A stretch of 64,000 nt of DNA from Legionella bononiensis. GTDB taxonomy: Bacteria; Pseudomonadota; Gammaproteobacteria; Legionellales; Legionellaceae. Location: contig NZ_JADOBG010000010.1 of NCBI RefSeq assembly GCF_016786215.1, positions 310,001-374,000 on the forward strand, in the 5' to 3' direction. Made by a program: the position numbers and the translations under genes. The notes under the pieces were generated by a model, which did not search any database, was not told where the DNA came from, and saw only the letters and a program-made list of their open reading frames with translations. This document shows positions 8,780-17,908 of the stretch, one piece after another. Numbering within the stretch: position 1 is the first letter of the stretch; every line of letters starts with the position of its first letter.

Positions 8780-9073
8780 TTACTCTTCTTCTCCACAGAT
8801 CTTGAGATTATTTGCTTTGGCAAAATCCATGATGGATTGATATACCTGAGGACTTGATTCCTTTAACTTGGGATCAAGCAATACACAGTGGTACCCTTCG
8901 CTGTTTACACTGGGTTGTAAAAGTGGTGAATAATAGATACGACTGTTTTTAAAGCTCGCCAGAGATCCGCTCATACGTTCAGCCCAGTCACGAGGACGAA
9001 AAGTTTTGCCTTGGGGAGTTACTCCTTCAATAATGATTGTTTTCTTTTTTCGATCGGTCATAAATCTATGCAT
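8780..9073 (-). CDS. Small conserved protein (DUF3579-like)
   Basis: This 97-residue soluble protein has a basic start (DRKKKTIIIEGVT) followed by WAERMSG, RIYYSPLLQPS and a C-terminal LKICGEEE. It resembles a small family of proteobacterial proteins of unknown function (DUF3579). A second Met at 9061 (MTDRKKK) is an equally good start; neither has a clear ribosome site. It is convergent with the DotV-like gene and divergent from pssA. No function can be given. Confidence 0.7.
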   Translation of the reverse strand: MHRFMTDRKKKTIIIEGVTPQGKTFRPRDWAERMSGSLASFKNSRIYYSPLLQPSVNSEGYHCVLLDPKLKESSPQVYQSIMDFAKANNLKICGEEE

Positions 9074-9239
9074 TATAAATACAGTATGTTAAGTATAACA
9101 TCATCGTGGTGTAGCTGTGTGGATATTTATCGATTTTGTCGCATTTTATTTTCATTAAAGGTTTAAAAAAGGTTTTCAATAGTAGTTTTTGTTCCTTTTA
9201 TGATAGCATGTCCATGATTTTGATATTAATGAGGTTTGA

Positions 9240-9983
9240 GTGCGAATGAAAAAAGAAAGTCATTCTGGGATTTATTTGTTGCCAAATATATTAACCACTG
9301 CCAGCTTATTTGCAGCATTTTACTCCTTAGTCTCCTCAATGAAGGGACAATATGAAGCTGCGGTTATTGCAATGTTTATTGGTATGATAGCCGATGGACT
9401 AGATGGACGCATTGCTCGCTTAACAAACACGCAAACAGAGTTCGGTGCTCAGTATGACAGTTTATCCGATATGGTGACTTTTGGCGTAGCGCCTTCATTG
9501 ATGCTTTATAATTTAACTTTAAGTCAACTTGGCAAGTTTGGATGGCTTGTTGCCTTTGTTTACACTGCTGCCGTTGCATTACGTCTGGCTCGTTTTAATA
9601 CCCAGCTAGAAACAGCTGATAAGCGTTATTTTCAGGGGCTTCCCTGTCCTCCTGCTGCTGCAGTGATGGCTTCTTTTGCCTGGATTTGTTATCAAAATGA
9701 ATGGCAGAATTTATTTATATCGGTTTTAACTGCAGTTTTCTCTCTATTTGCTTCAGTGCTCATGGTGAGTAACTTACGTTATTATAGTTTTAAAGAGGTG
9801 GATTTTAAGGGGAAAGTTCCCTTTTTATATGTGTTGGTTTTGATCATACTCTTTGTAGCTATAGCATTGAATCCGTCTATTGTATTGTTTGCCGGATTTA
9901 GTATTTATGCTTTATCAGGGCCTGTTTTGACTTTGATATACGTACAAAAAATGAGGAAGCAAAGACGCTCTGGTAGTAAATAA
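9240..9983 (+). CDS. pssA: CDP-diacylglycerol--serine O-phosphatidyltransferase
   Basis: About 247 residues of membrane enzyme carrying the CDP-alcohol phosphatidyltransferase signature DGLDGRIAR followed by FGAQYDSLSD (residues about 51-76). It joins CDP-diacylglycerol and serine to make phosphatidylserine, the precursor of phosphatidylethanolamine. Several membrane helices follow the motif, as in the Gram-positive/type II enzymes. The start is GTG 9240 or ATG 9246; GAGG at 9231-9234 is five bases from the GTG and eleven from the ATG, favouring the GTG. The 3' end converges on the HPr-like gene with a shared stem-loop. Confidence 0.92.
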   Translation: MRMKKESHSGIYLLPNILTTASLFAAFYSLVSSMKGQYEAAVIAMFIGMIADGLDGRIARLTNTQTEFGAQYDSLSDMVTFGVAPSLMLYNLTLSQLGKFGWLVAFVYTAAVALRLARFNTQLETADKRYFQGLPCPPAAAVMASFAWICYQNEWQNLFISVLTAVFSLFASVLMVSNLRYYSFKEVDFKGKVPFLYVLVLIILFVAIALNPSIVLFAGFSIYALSGPVLTLIYVQKMRKQRRSGSK

Positions 9984-10006
9984 CTGGTCTTCAGTAGTCC
10001 AGTTAT
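9980..10006. terminator. Stem-loop between convergent genes
   Basis: ATAACTGG (9980-9987) pairs with CCAGTTAT (9999-10006) around an 11-base loop. It overlaps the stop of pssA and the last codons of the convergent HPr-like gene. No U tract is seen on either strand, so its role as a terminator is only suggested by position. Confidence 0.35.
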
Positions 10007-10272
10007 TCGCCCTCACCAAAATAGTTATTGATTAACTGGACTAGAGCATCATTCATGGCGGACTCATCAGGTCCATCTATTTCAAGCGTCAACTCACTCC
10101 CTTTATTGGCGGCGAGCATCATCACACCCATAATGCTTTTTCCATTAACGGTCTGCGAATCTTTGGTTACATCGATATGGCTTTGGAATCTTGCCGCAGT
10201 TGAGACAAATTTCGCCGAAGCTCTGGCATGTAAACCTAATCTGTTAATTATAGTAATTTTAGTCTTTATCAT
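10003..10272 (-). CDS. ptsO: HPr-family phosphocarrier protein (NPr-like)
   Basis: This 89-residue protein has the HPr fold signature GLHARAS with the phospho-accepting His15, and GKSIMGVMML with Ser46 at the regulatory-serine position. Its place downstream of rpoN and hpf is typical of NPr, the phosphocarrier of the nitrogen-related PTS (PtsP-NPr-PtsN), which has a regulatory role rather than sugar uptake. No ptsN or rapZ lies between hpf and this gene; a 159-base gap separates them, so it may have its own promoter. NPr versus HPr is not certain. Confidence 0.85.
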   Translation of the reverse strand: MIKTKITIINRLGLHARASAKFVSTAARFQSHIDVTKDSQTVNGKSIMGVMMLAANKGSELTLEIDGPDESAMNDALVQLINNYFGEGE

Positions 10273-10431
10273 AGCGCCTACAATGTATCATGACTCAGGC
10301 GTCAGGTATAGATTAGACTGGCTAAAATCACCCTTCTGCGGACTAAAAGAATGATATTGGTGTAATTGAAGTACCATTAGGACATCATCACCGCACGAAA
10401 CAGCGATGATATCCTGGTTGGAATTGAACAT

Positions 10432-10734
10432 TTACTCTCTGTGATCTCTAAGACCCAGTATTTTTTCTTTGTGTTTTACAAGTTGTCGATTCAGTTTATC
10501 AACAAGAGTATCAATAGCAGCATACATGTCTTCAGATTCGGAACTTGCATGTACTTCGCCTTTGGTTACTAAAATAGTCGCTTCAGCAATTTGTCTTAGC
10601 TTCTCGACATCAAATACCACATTGATAGCAGTGATGTGATCAAAATGACGCTCAAGCCGTTCGAATTTTTCTTCGGTGAATGCTCTGAGTGCAGGAGTAA
10701 CATCCAATCGATGTCCAGTGATGTTGATTTGCAT
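10432..10734 (-). CDS. hpf: Ribosome hibernation promoting factor (short HPF)
   Basis: The 100-residue protein matches the short HPF/YfiA fold: a beta strand INITGHRLDVTPALR, then FDHITAINVVFDVEK and the helix EDMYAAIDTLVDKLNRQL with a basic tail KHKEKI. Such proteins bind the 30S decoding site in stationary phase and promote 100S ribosome dimers. It lies 27 bases downstream of rpoN in the same orientation, the usual gamma-proteobacterial arrangement. GGAG lies a few bases before the ATG. Confidence 0.92.
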   Translation of the reverse strand: MQINITGHRLDVTPALRAFTEEKFERLERHFDHITAINVVFDVEKLRQIAEATILVTKGEVHASSESEDMYAAIDTLVDKLNRQLVKHKEKILGLRDHRE

Positions 10735-10761
10735 AAGGCTCTCCTTCAGTTGAATAATTAA

Positions 10762-12162
10762 TTAACTACGAATAACTTTTCGTTCATTGGATGGGGCTAT
10801 CCCCATGGCTTCGCGATATTTTGCAACAGTCCGTCTTGCGACCTGAATACCTTGCTCAGCAATTAACTCAGCAATTTTACTATCACTTAAGGGTTTTTTC
10901 CTATTCTCCGCTAAAATTAATTTTTTAATAATGGCGCGTATCGCAGTTGAGGAACATTCTCCTCCAGCATCAGTGTTTACATGACTGGAGAAAAAATATT
11001 TGAGCTCGAACACACCTCGAGGGGTGTGCATAAATTTTTGAGTCGTCACTCGAGATATTGTTGATTCATGCATATCCAGAGCAGCGGCCACATCATTTAA
11101 AATTAATGGTTTCATGGCTTCGTCACCAAATTCAAGAAAACCCTTTTGGTACTCCACGATACACGTAGCGACTTTCAGTAATGTTTCCTGACGGCTTTGT
11201 ATGCTTTTTAAAAACCAGCGGGCTTCTTGTAAATTATTTTTTAAATATTGGTTATCAACACTGTTATCCGCTCTTTGAATTAATGCGGCATATTGATTGT
11301 TAATACTTAAATGCGGCAAAACCGTTTGGTTGAGAATGACTTTCCACTCATTATCTACTTTTTTAACAATTAGGTCAGGGATAATATATTCAGTGATGTC
11401 CTGATGAATTAAATTGCCGGGTTTGGGATTTAATCGGTGAATAATTTGCAGAATCTCATCGACAATTTTTTCATTTATATGATATTTCTTCATCAATTGC
11501 CGGTAATTATGCTGTCCAAGCAAATCGATGTCATCTACCAGAATTTTTTTCGCTATAGTTAAGTAGCCTGTATCTAAAGGCAATTGTTCCAGTTGAACTA
11601 ATAGTGTTTCTGACAAACCGGTTGTAGCACAACCAACGGGATCAAACAGTTGAATTCTGTGTCTCACGGCTTCAATTTCATCTAAATCAAGAGGACAATC
11701 TTCACTATTCAAGCTGGCATATATGTCATTAATGGACATAGTGAGGAATCCATCGTCATTAATCGCATCAATAATCGTTGTTGCTATGACTCTGTCGATA
11801 TCACTCATAGGAGAGAGATCGAGTTGCCAACGCAAATGATCCTGTAAATTGGTTGTAGTGCAATGCAAGTTATCAAAATTATAATCGTTGTCATCAAAAT
11901 TATTACGTTTATTTAAATTGTTATAAAGTTGGGACCATTGAAAATCAGCAAATTCATCGCTATTTTGTTGTTCCGAAGCATTCTGGCGGGGTTCTTCCTT
12001 TTCTTCAACAGGGGTTGCTTCCAACATAGGATTTGATTCAACAACCAGTTGAATCTCCTGTTGTAAGTCTATTGTTGATAGTTGTAACAGTCTTATTGCT
12101 TGCTGTAGCTGTGGTGTTAGTGTGAGATGTTGACCAATACTAAGTTGCAATGACGGTTTCAT
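10762..12162 (-). CDS. rpoN: RNA polymerase sigma-54 factor
   Basis: About 466 residues with the three sigma-54 regions. The Gln/Leu-rich activator-interacting region I starts with SLQLSIGQHLTLTPQL, then comes an acidic Asn-rich linker (about 55-100), the core-binding domain, and the C-terminal RpoN box ARRTVAKYRE. Sigma-54 directs transcription from -24/-12 promoters with enhancer-binding activators, in Legionella chiefly FleQ-dependent flagellar genes. An upstream in-frame Met (12183) exists, but the ATG at 12162 has AGAGGA six bases before it and gives the canonical MKPSLQL. It heads the rpoN-hpf operon. Confidence 0.96.
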   Translation of the reverse strand: MKPSLQLSIGQHLTLTPQLQQAIRLLQLSTIDLQQEIQLVVESNPMLEATPVEEKEEPRQNASEQQNSDEFADFQWSQLYNNLNKRNNFDDNDYNFDNLHCTTTNLQDHLRWQLDLSPMSDIDRVIATTIIDAINDDGFLTMSINDIYASLNSEDCPLDLDEIEAVRHRIQLFDPVGCATTGLSETLLVQLEQLPLDTGYLTIAKKILVDDIDLLGQHNYRQLMKKYHINEKIVDEILQIIHRLNPKPGNLIHQDITEYIIPDLIVKKVDNEWKVILNQTVLPHLSINNQYAALIQRADNSVDNQYLKNNLQEARWFLKSIQSRQETLLKVATCIVEYQKGFLEFGDEAMKPLILNDVAAALDMHESTISRVTTQKFMHTPRGVFELKYFFSSHVNTDAGGECSSTAIRAIIKKLILAENRKKPLSDSKIAELIAEQGIQVARRTVAKYREAMGIAPSNERKVIRS

Positions 12163-12374
12163 GCAAATCCTCTTTGTTTTCACTGCTATTAACTATCAGT
12201 TTAAACGATCCGTAAGGATTATCCAGTATTTGCCGGGCTTAATTTGAAGATAAGAAGATTAATGGTTTAATTTTATTAACTAAATGAACAGGTTAATTAC
12301 TAAATGATACAGGTTGGATTTATTTTAATAAATGACGAAGGAAGCATGCCCCAAAAAATATGGGGCTAAAGCAA

Positions 12375-12539
12375 TTATTTTACTTTTTTCTCTTTAAAGA
12401 GCACGTGCTTACGTACTTTGGGATCGTACATCATAAGCTCCATCTTTTCAGGATGGTTACGTGGGTTCTTCGTTGTTGTTTTATAGTATCCAGTTCCTGC
12501 TGTGGATTCCATTTTAACTTTTACAGTAACAGCTGCCAT
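12375..12539 (-). CDS. rpmG: 50S ribosomal protein L33
   Basis: This 54-codon gene encodes a protein beginning [15 protein letters not shown] and ending in [12 protein letters not shown], with the L33 core [20 protein letters not shown]. It is the Cys-free form without a zinc ribbon. It follows rpmB by 16 bases on the same strand, the usual rpmBG order. Confidence 0.95.
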   Translation of the reverse strand: MAAVTVKVKMESTAGTGYYKTTTKNPRNHPEKMELMMYDPKVRKHVLFKEKKVK

Positions 12540-12555
12540 GGCTTATCCCCTTGAA

Positions 12556-12792
12556 TTATACTTTCTCGCCTTTAGCTCTGATTTCATCCAGAACTGCTTT
12601 AATACCTAATTTGTCAATAATACGCATACCTTTAGTACTCAGTCTTAATGAGACAAATCGATTTTCTTCTTCAACCCAGAACTTGTGGTTCTGAATGTTG
12701 GGCAGAAAGCGTCTTTTAGTTTTATTGTTAGCGTGCGACACTTTGTTACCAGTCATGGGTCGCTTGCCAGTTACCTGACATACTCTAGACAT
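12556..12792 (-). CDS. rpmB: 50S ribosomal protein L28
   Basis: This is a 78-residue basic protein of the large ribosomal subunit. The N terminus [20 protein letters not shown] is the L28 signature, and it ends in [11 protein letters not shown]. The open frame extends 22 codons upstream, but ATG 12792 is preceded by GGAG with a 7-base spacer and gives the family's exact N terminus. It forms the rpmB-rpmG operon. Confidence 0.96.
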   Translation of the reverse strand: MSRVCQVTGKRPMTGNKVSHANNKTKRRFLPNIQNHKFWVEEENRFVSLRLSTKGMRIIDKLGIKAVLDEIRAKGEKV

Positions 12793-13148
12793 TCTGTTAC
12801 TCCAAATAGGTTCTATATTGTGATCGTCTTTGTAAAATTCGGGGCTTTCGTTAAACAAAATAGCCGGATGTGAAATACAAGAGCGGTTTTATAACAAAAA
12901 AACTCCAATATTGCAATAATTTTTACTTCACTATGCTAATTAAACCCGATCTTCAAGGTAATAAGTAGGGTTTGCTTGGTTCTTAAAAACGATTCTTTTT
13001 ATTTTAACTCAAAAGATTATAGCGAACTTTTATAGTGAACGGAGCAATCGCTTGGTCTAATTTATCAAAAAAACGTTGAATGAGGAAGCTTGGTAGAAGT
13101 TTTAAACAAAATCAGTATAATTCGGGGCTTTTAAATTGAGTTTTAGAG
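12793..13148. other. Divergent regulatory region between rpmB and trmB
   Basis: No gene is seen. The stretch should hold the rpmBG promoter (minus strand) and the trmB promoter (plus strand). A 13-base sequence AATTCGGGGCTTT occurs twice on the plus strand, at 12836-12848 and 13119-13131; the second copy follows the TATAAT listed separately. Confidence 0.5.
13116..13121 (+). promoter_or_regulatory. Candidate -10 element of trmB
   Basis: A perfect TATAAT lies 27 bases before the trmB ATG and is followed by a G-rich stretch (TCGGGGC) at the expected start-site position. The best -35 candidate, TTGGTA, is about 20 bases upstream, slightly too far, so only the -10 is offered. Confidence 0.35.
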
Positions 13149-13820
13149 ATGCATCGTAAGATTAAAAGTTATGTCCTGCGTGCAGGACGCGTGAGTAATC
13201 GCCAGCAACAAGGATTGGATTTATGGCTTAAAGATTATGAATTACCTATTGGCAACGATTTTTTGGATTTAACACAAGAATTCCATCGAAATGCGGATAC
13301 AGTTGTCGAGATTGGTTTTGGCATGGGTACTTCTTTATTAACCATGGCAAAAAATAATCCTCAGATAAATTATCTGGGTATCGAAGTTCATAAAGCAGGT
13401 GTAGGCAGTCTGGTCGCTGATTTGCATGATCATCAATTGTCAAATGTCCGGATTATGGCTCATGATGCTGTAGAAGTATTTCAGACTCAGTTAAAAGATG
13501 ATTCTTTAGCAGGAGTACAAATTTTCTTTCCAGATCCCTGGCATAAAAAGCGCCATCATAAACGACGGTTGATTCAGCCGGAGTTTATTCAGCTACTGGC
13601 CAAAAAAATCAAGAAAGGCGGGTTCATACACTGTGCCACAGACTGGATGGAGTATGCCGAACACATGTTAGAAGTCTTATCCGCGGAGCCCACATTAATA
13701 AATCAGCAAGTCAAAGGGGGATATTCACCAAAACCTGAGTCTCGACCACTTACGAAATTTGAATTACGAGGTGAGCGTTTAGGCCATGGAGTATGGGATT
13801 TGATCTTTAATAAACTATAG
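13149..13820 (+). CDS. trmB: tRNA (guanine-N7-)-methyltransferase
   Basis: The 223-residue SAM-dependent enzyme makes m7G46 in tRNAs. The SAM-binding VEIGFGMGTSLL lies near residue 54, GIEVHKAGVG near 78, the TrmB hallmark FPDPWHKKRHHKRR near 119-132, and a C-terminal TKFELRGERLGH near 202. ATG 13149 is close to a candidate promoter. The exported M42 peptidase follows after 10 bases and may be co-transcribed. Confidence 0.95.
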   Translation: MHRKIKSYVLRAGRVSNRQQQGLDLWLKDYELPIGNDFLDLTQEFHRNADTVVEIGFGMGTSLLTMAKNNPQINYLGIEVHKAGVGSLVADLHDHQLSNVRIMAHDAVEVFQTQLKDDSLAGVQIFFPDPWHKKRHHKRRLIQPEFIQLLAKKIKKGGFIHCATDWMEYAEHMLEVLSAEPTLINQQVKGGYSPKPESRPLTKFELRGERLGHGVWDLIFNKL

Positions 13821-13830
13821 GGATGTAAAA

Positions 13831-14961
13831 ATGCTTGGAAAAATTGTATTAATCAGCACATTGTCGGCATCGTTGACATTAAATGCCGCGTCTGAAATGC
13901 CACTCTTGGCCAGCCTTACTGAAATGGCTGGGGCTTCAGGTTTTGAAAAACCGATACGACAGGTGATGCAAAAGAACTGGCAACCTTTATTAACTGATTT
14001 AAAGGTTGATGGCATGGGTAATTTAATAGGACGTAAAAACAACCAGCAAGGGCCTAAATTATTATTTATGGCTCATCTGGATGAAACCGGCTTTATGATT
14101 GAATCCATTACTCCAGAGGGATTTTTAAAAGTAGTGCCATTAGGTGGTATCGCCAACTCCGTTATTTACGCTCAACGCTGGACAGTAACCACTGCGAAAG
14201 GTCCTGTTTTAGCTTATTCAGGTATGGACTCACCTCATCTGTTAGGTGATAAAAAAATGCTTGGTTCACCTGATATGAATTTTTTGTTTTTGGATATAGG
14301 AGCAGAGAACCAGGAGCAGGCGCAAAAAGAATTTGGAATGCGTCCTGGGCTTGAAGTAACTCCAGTTAGTGAGTTCAGTCAATTAAGCAACAATCGATTT
14401 TTAGCTAAAGCGCTGGATGATCGTATCGGTCTTGCTTCAATCAGCGATGCGCTGGAATTAATGAAACAGAAACAACAGCCCAATCAATTGTATGTTGCGG
14501 CAACGGTGCAGGAAGAAATCGGGCTACGTGGTGCCAGTACTGTATATAAAGCAACGCATCCTGATGTAGCCATTAACATTGAGGTAGGTATAGCTGATGA
14601 TTATCCTGCTCTTCTTGCAGAACGTAAAAGCCGTATATTTTTAGGAAAAGGCCCCAGTGTATTTGTCTACGATCATTCAATGATACCTAATCAGGAATTG
14701 CTTGAATGGGTTATTGAACTTGCCAATAAGAATAATATTCCCTTACAGCTTGAAGTAGAGCCTGGATACGGTGAAGATGGTGCAAAAATACAGGCTTCGG
14801 GTACTGGTGTCCCTGCTGTAAATATAGGTATTCCTATACGTTACGCTCATCAACACGCTGGTGTGTTTGATAAAAGAGATTATGATAATGCGGTGAAGTT
14901 GATGACACTAATCGCAGAGAACTTGACTCAGGATGTTGTAGACAAAATTAAAACGAGTTGA
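13831..14961 (+). CDS. Exported M42-family metallopeptidase
   Basis: A 376-residue protein with the M42 (glutamyl/deblocking aminopeptidase) metal-site pattern: MAHLDETGFM, KALDDRIGLAS, the catalytic VQEEIGLRGA, IEVGIADD, and the late YAHQHAGVFD. M42 enzymes form large tetrahedral aminopeptidase complexes and are normally cytoplasmic. Here the N terminus (MLGKIVLISTLSASLTLNAAS) has a short basic start, a hydrophobic core and a plausible cleavage site near LNA-A, suggesting export to the periplasm or beyond. Ten bases after trmB, with GGGATG before the ATG. Substrate unknown. Confidence 0.88.
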   Translation: MLGKIVLISTLSASLTLNAASEMPLLASLTEMAGASGFEKPIRQVMQKNWQPLLTDLKVDGMGNLIGRKNNQQGPKLLFMAHLDETGFMIESITPEGFLKVVPLGGIANSVIYAQRWTVTTAKGPVLAYSGMDSPHLLGDKKMLGSPDMNFLFLDIGAENQEQAQKEFGMRPGLEVTPVSEFSQLSNNRFLAKALDDRIGLASISDALELMKQKQQPNQLYVAATVQEEIGLRGASTVYKATHPDVAINIEVGIADDYPALLAERKSRIFLGKGPSVFVYDHSMIPNQELLEWVIELANKNNIPLQLEVEPGYGEDGAKIQASGTGVPAVNIGIPIRYAHQHAGVFDKRDYDNAVKLMTLIAENLTQDVVDKIKTS

Positions 14962-15128
14962 TATTGGTGATAGGACTTAATAACTACGTCAGGTTTGAGG
15001 TGAACATTACTTTTAACAAAATGATTGATATTTTATCGTAAGTCCTGTTTGAACTTCAATTGTCCATTGTGTAATATTGGTATCCGCAGTGTGAATCATA
15101 AGAAGCAATCTAGAGAGGGATGTACAAT

Positions 15129-16622
15129 ATGGATTTTATAGACGAAATGAATAAAGCAGCCGGCTTGAAACTGGATGAGTTCAGAGCCTTTATCAATCGT
15201 AAATTACAACATGATAAGGAATATTTAGACCGACTCTTTTGGTTACCCAATGGTTCACAAATGACTGTTTTAAATTATTTGATTGAACAGCATCAGGAAA
15301 CCGTAAAAGACACTAAACTGGCTGAGCCTTCAACAAATCTGATGGATAAAATGGATGTGGTTTTGGAGTTGTCCAGCAATGTGAATGTTGGTGAGCCTTT
15401 ACATCAGGCAATTGCATCAGGAAAAATTCAATTAGCGCTTCATTTATTACAAGCCGATAAAATCAATTGTTCACTAGTTGACTATATTGCTTTAAATGTA
15501 ATCAGTGCACTCAATATTCTGAGAGAAAAAGCCAAAGAATTTGCTTCTCAGTTAAAATCATATGTGTTTGATATCAATAAACGGGATTCTGAAGGACGTA
15601 CTTTGCTTTCATTGGCAATAGATACTAAAAATCCTGAGTTGCTTATGAATATTCTGATCAAGGAGCCTAATATTCATTCAGTAACAAACAGGTCAAATGC
15701 TCATGTGAAATTTCAACCACTTCACCAGGCCGTAGTTCTGGATTATGCTGATGGCGTTCGATTATTAGCTCAGGAAGGTGCACATCTTGCAAACCCCATG
15801 GGGGTGATGAAAGATACTCCAGTCCTCTTGGCTTCACGTTTGGGTAAAATCAATGCATTGGAAGCACTGATGGAATTTCCAGTCGAGAAACTTAATCTTA
15901 ATGCCGAAAATAATCATTATTTTGGAGACAAAAAAACAGGCCATACTGCTATTGAAGAGTTATGCGTACGTATCGCTAACAATGAAGGGAAGGCAGATGC
16001 TATAAGGGGCGTGGCCGTTTTATTATGTCATGGTGCTGAACCTCCACGTAATGAATCCATGCGTACTCTACTCCGTAATAATCGTGTTACCTTATTGAAA
16101 GCTGTTCACAGTTATCTGGAGAACAAACCTGACCTTGTCGATCCTTTCGTAAATCGATGTCACCTTACAGAAAGTGCCTTGCATTATATTGTGTACGCTG
16201 ATCATTCCTGGGGGAGTTCGATTCGTCATCTTTTGGGTAGCCCTTGTTCAGCAGCCTTTTTGGTTGAAGACCTGGTCATTAGAAAATACAGTAACACTTT
16301 GGTCTCACAGGGATCCCATGAGCCCTTGCAAACTGCTGCAAATGCTAATTTGTCGTCAGAACAGGATCCACTTAAATTATATGCCGAATTCGTAAGACGA
16401 TATAAACTAGCTTATGACAATCAACTTGTACCCAATTGCTGGAGTACTATGCGATGGATGATAGCTGAAGGGCGCAGTGATTGGGGAACCGTTGAACGTT
16501 ATTCCAAAACCTATCCTAAAAGCAGGACTGGAATCATCTATAATGAAATGTTTCCAAAATTTGAAGCGCTTGAGGATATAGATAGTTTATCGCAGGAACA
16601 GACTTCGCTTAAAATAAGTTGA
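15129..16622 (+). CDS. legA12: Ankyrin-repeat protein, probable Dot/Icm effector LegA12/AnkC
   Basis: About 497 residues without a signal peptide. Ankyrin-like repeats occupy roughly 75-300: VGEPLHQAIASGKIQLALHL, DSEGRTLLSLAIDTKNPELL, FQPLHQAVVLDYADGVRLL and KDTPVLLASRLGKINALEAL. The C-terminal half has no recognised domain. The tail FEALEDIDSLSQEQTSLKIS is rich in Glu and Ser with a hydrophobic residue near the end, as in Dot/Icm export signals. L. pneumophila carries the ankyrin effector LegA12/AnkC in the trmB-hflK neighbourhood, supporting the name; host target unknown to me. ATG 15129 was preferred to ATG 15120 because GAGAGG (15113-15118) is too close to the latter. Confidence 0.82.
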   Translation: MDFIDEMNKAAGLKLDEFRAFINRKLQHDKEYLDRLFWLPNGSQMTVLNYLIEQHQETVKDTKLAEPSTNLMDKMDVVLELSSNVNVGEPLHQAIASGKIQLALHLLQADKINCSLVDYIALNVISALNILREKAKEFASQLKSYVFDINKRDSEGRTLLSLAIDTKNPELLMNILIKEPNIHSVTNRSNAHVKFQPLHQAVVLDYADGVRLLAQEGAHLANPMGVMKDTPVLLASRLGKINALEALMEFPVEKLNLNAENNHYFGDKKTGHTAIEELCVRIANNEGKADAIRGVAVLLCHGAEPPRNESMRTLLRNNRVTLLKAVHSYLENKPDLVDPFVNRCHLTESALHYIVYADHSWGSSIRHLLGSPCSAAFLVEDLVIRKYSNTLVSQGSHEPLQTAANANLSSEQDPLKLYAEFVRRYKLAYDNQLVPNCWSTMRWMIAEGRSDWGTVERYSKTYPKSRTGIIYNEMFPKFEALEDIDSLSQEQTSLKIS

Positions 16623-16629
16623 TTGGTGT

Positions 16630-16655
16630 CGCCATGCCAGGCTCCTCGCATGGCG
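16630..16655 (+). terminator. Stem-loop after the ankyrin gene
   Basis: CGCCATGC (16630-16637) pairs perfectly with GCATGGCG (16648-16655) around a 10-base loop, starting eight bases after the stop codon. There is no U tract behind it, so it is a possible terminator or RNA 3' end stabiliser rather than a classical intrinsic terminator. Confidence 0.4.
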
Positions 16656-16763
16656 CAACCTACCGCGGAACTTAAATAATGAGTCTTGAAACAGTATCTA
16701 CTTGCTTAAACTTGATATACCCCATAGAATTCTAGCTTTCTTTGAAAATGCTAGGAGTAGTAC

Positions 16764-17906
16764 ATGGGGTGGAATGAGCCAGAAAAGGGCAAGGATCCAT
16801 GGAAGGGTAAAAATCAGCCTCCTGATCTTGATGAGGCTTTAAAACGTATTCACGAAAAATTGAAGAAAACCTTTTTTGGGGGTAATGGTCAATCAGAAAA
16901 TCAATCATCAGGTGGGTCAAGCGGTGGTTTATTGGCGATGATAGTCGTTTTGATTGCTTTTATTCTATGGGTTCTTTCTGGAATATTTATTGTTGATCCA
17001 GCAGAACAAGCGGTCATTTTGCGATTTGGTAAATATGTTGAGACCGTAGGTCCTGGACCTCATTGGATTCCAAGAATTATTTCATCCAAAATTGTAATGA
17101 ATGTTGACCGAGTTCTCGATTATTCATACTCAGCTCAGATGTTGACCCGCGATGAAAATCTGGTAGCAGTATCTTTGGCTGTACAATACCGCATTAGCGA
17201 TTTACAGCAGTATTTGTTTAATGTTGCAAATCCTGAAGAAAGTTTGCAACAAGCCACATCCAGTGCTTTAAGACAGGTGGTTGGTACGACTACTCTTGAT
17301 CAGATTATCACAGAAGGTCGTGAAATTTGGGGTAATAGCGTGCAGGATACTCTGGTGAAAACCCTGGATATTTATAAGCCAGGTATTTCAATTGTTAACG
17401 TATCCCCTCAACCGGCTCGCGCGCCAGAAAGTGTTCAGGATGCTTTTGATGATGCTATTAAAGCTCAGGAAGATGAAAAACGATTTAAAGAACAGGCCTA
17501 TGCTTATGCTGCAAAGGTGATTCCTATAGCAGAGGGTAATGCCAGTCGTATTGAACAGGAAGCCCAGGCCTATTCAAAACAAGTTGTTCTACGTGCGCAG
17601 GGTGAGGTGGCGGAATTTTTAGCTTTACTTCCTCAATATGTTGCATCACCTCAAATCATGTCAGAGCGCATGTATCTTGAGACCATGCAAAAGGTATTGA
17701 ACAAAAGCACGAAAATCATTGTCGATAATAAAGCGGGTAATTTACTCTATTTGCCTTTAGATAAAATCATCGGTAATCAAAATAATGCCCAAACCAATAC
17801 TATGAAGAACAAAGTCAGTTCTGCGAACAGTGGTAGTGATGAAGACAGTCTAATACTTGCTGGACGAGATCTCACCAGACCTACTTACAGTCAAGGGAGG
17901 GATTAA
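16764..17906 (+). CDS. hflK: FtsH protease modulator subunit HflK
   Basis: A 380-residue single-pass inner-membrane protein. It has a Gly/Pro-rich cytoplasmic start (MGWNEPEKGKDPW), a transmembrane segment at about 55-77, then an SPFH/band 7 domain from VDPAEQAVILRFGKYVETVGPG with later PQPARAPESVQDAFDDAIKAQED. HflK and HflC form a large cage around the FtsH protease and restrict its access to membrane substrates. AGGAG is about eight bases before the ATG. hflC follows after 2 bases, showing an hflKC operon; no hfq or hflX is adjacent. Confidence 0.95.
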   Translation: MGWNEPEKGKDPWKGKNQPPDLDEALKRIHEKLKKTFFGGNGQSENQSSGGSSGGLLAMIVVLIAFILWVLSGIFIVDPAEQAVILRFGKYVETVGPGPHWIPRIISSKIVMNVDRVLDYSYSAQMLTRDENLVAVSLAVQYRISDLQQYLFNVANPEESLQQATSSALRQVVGTTTLDQIITEGREIWGNSVQDTLVKTLDIYKPGISIVNVSPQPARAPESVQDAFDDAIKAQEDEKRFKEQAYAYAAKVIPIAEGNASRIEQEAQAYSKQVVLRAQGEVAEFLALLPQYVASPQIMSERMYLETMQKVLNKSTKIIVDNKAGNLLYLPLDKIIGNQNNAQTNTMKNKVSSANSGSDEDSLILAGRDLTRPTYSQGRD

Positions 17907-17908
17907 TC

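Noticed and set aside
10028..10354. Plus-strand 108-codon frame over the HPr-like gene
   Set aside because: Antisense to a clear HPr domain and without a ribosome site or family.
12360..12554. Plus-strand frame opposite rpmG
   Set aside because: Antisense of the 54-codon L33 gene.
16174..16395. Second plus-strand frame within the ankyrin gene
   Set aside because: Alternative-frame shadow with no supporting motif.
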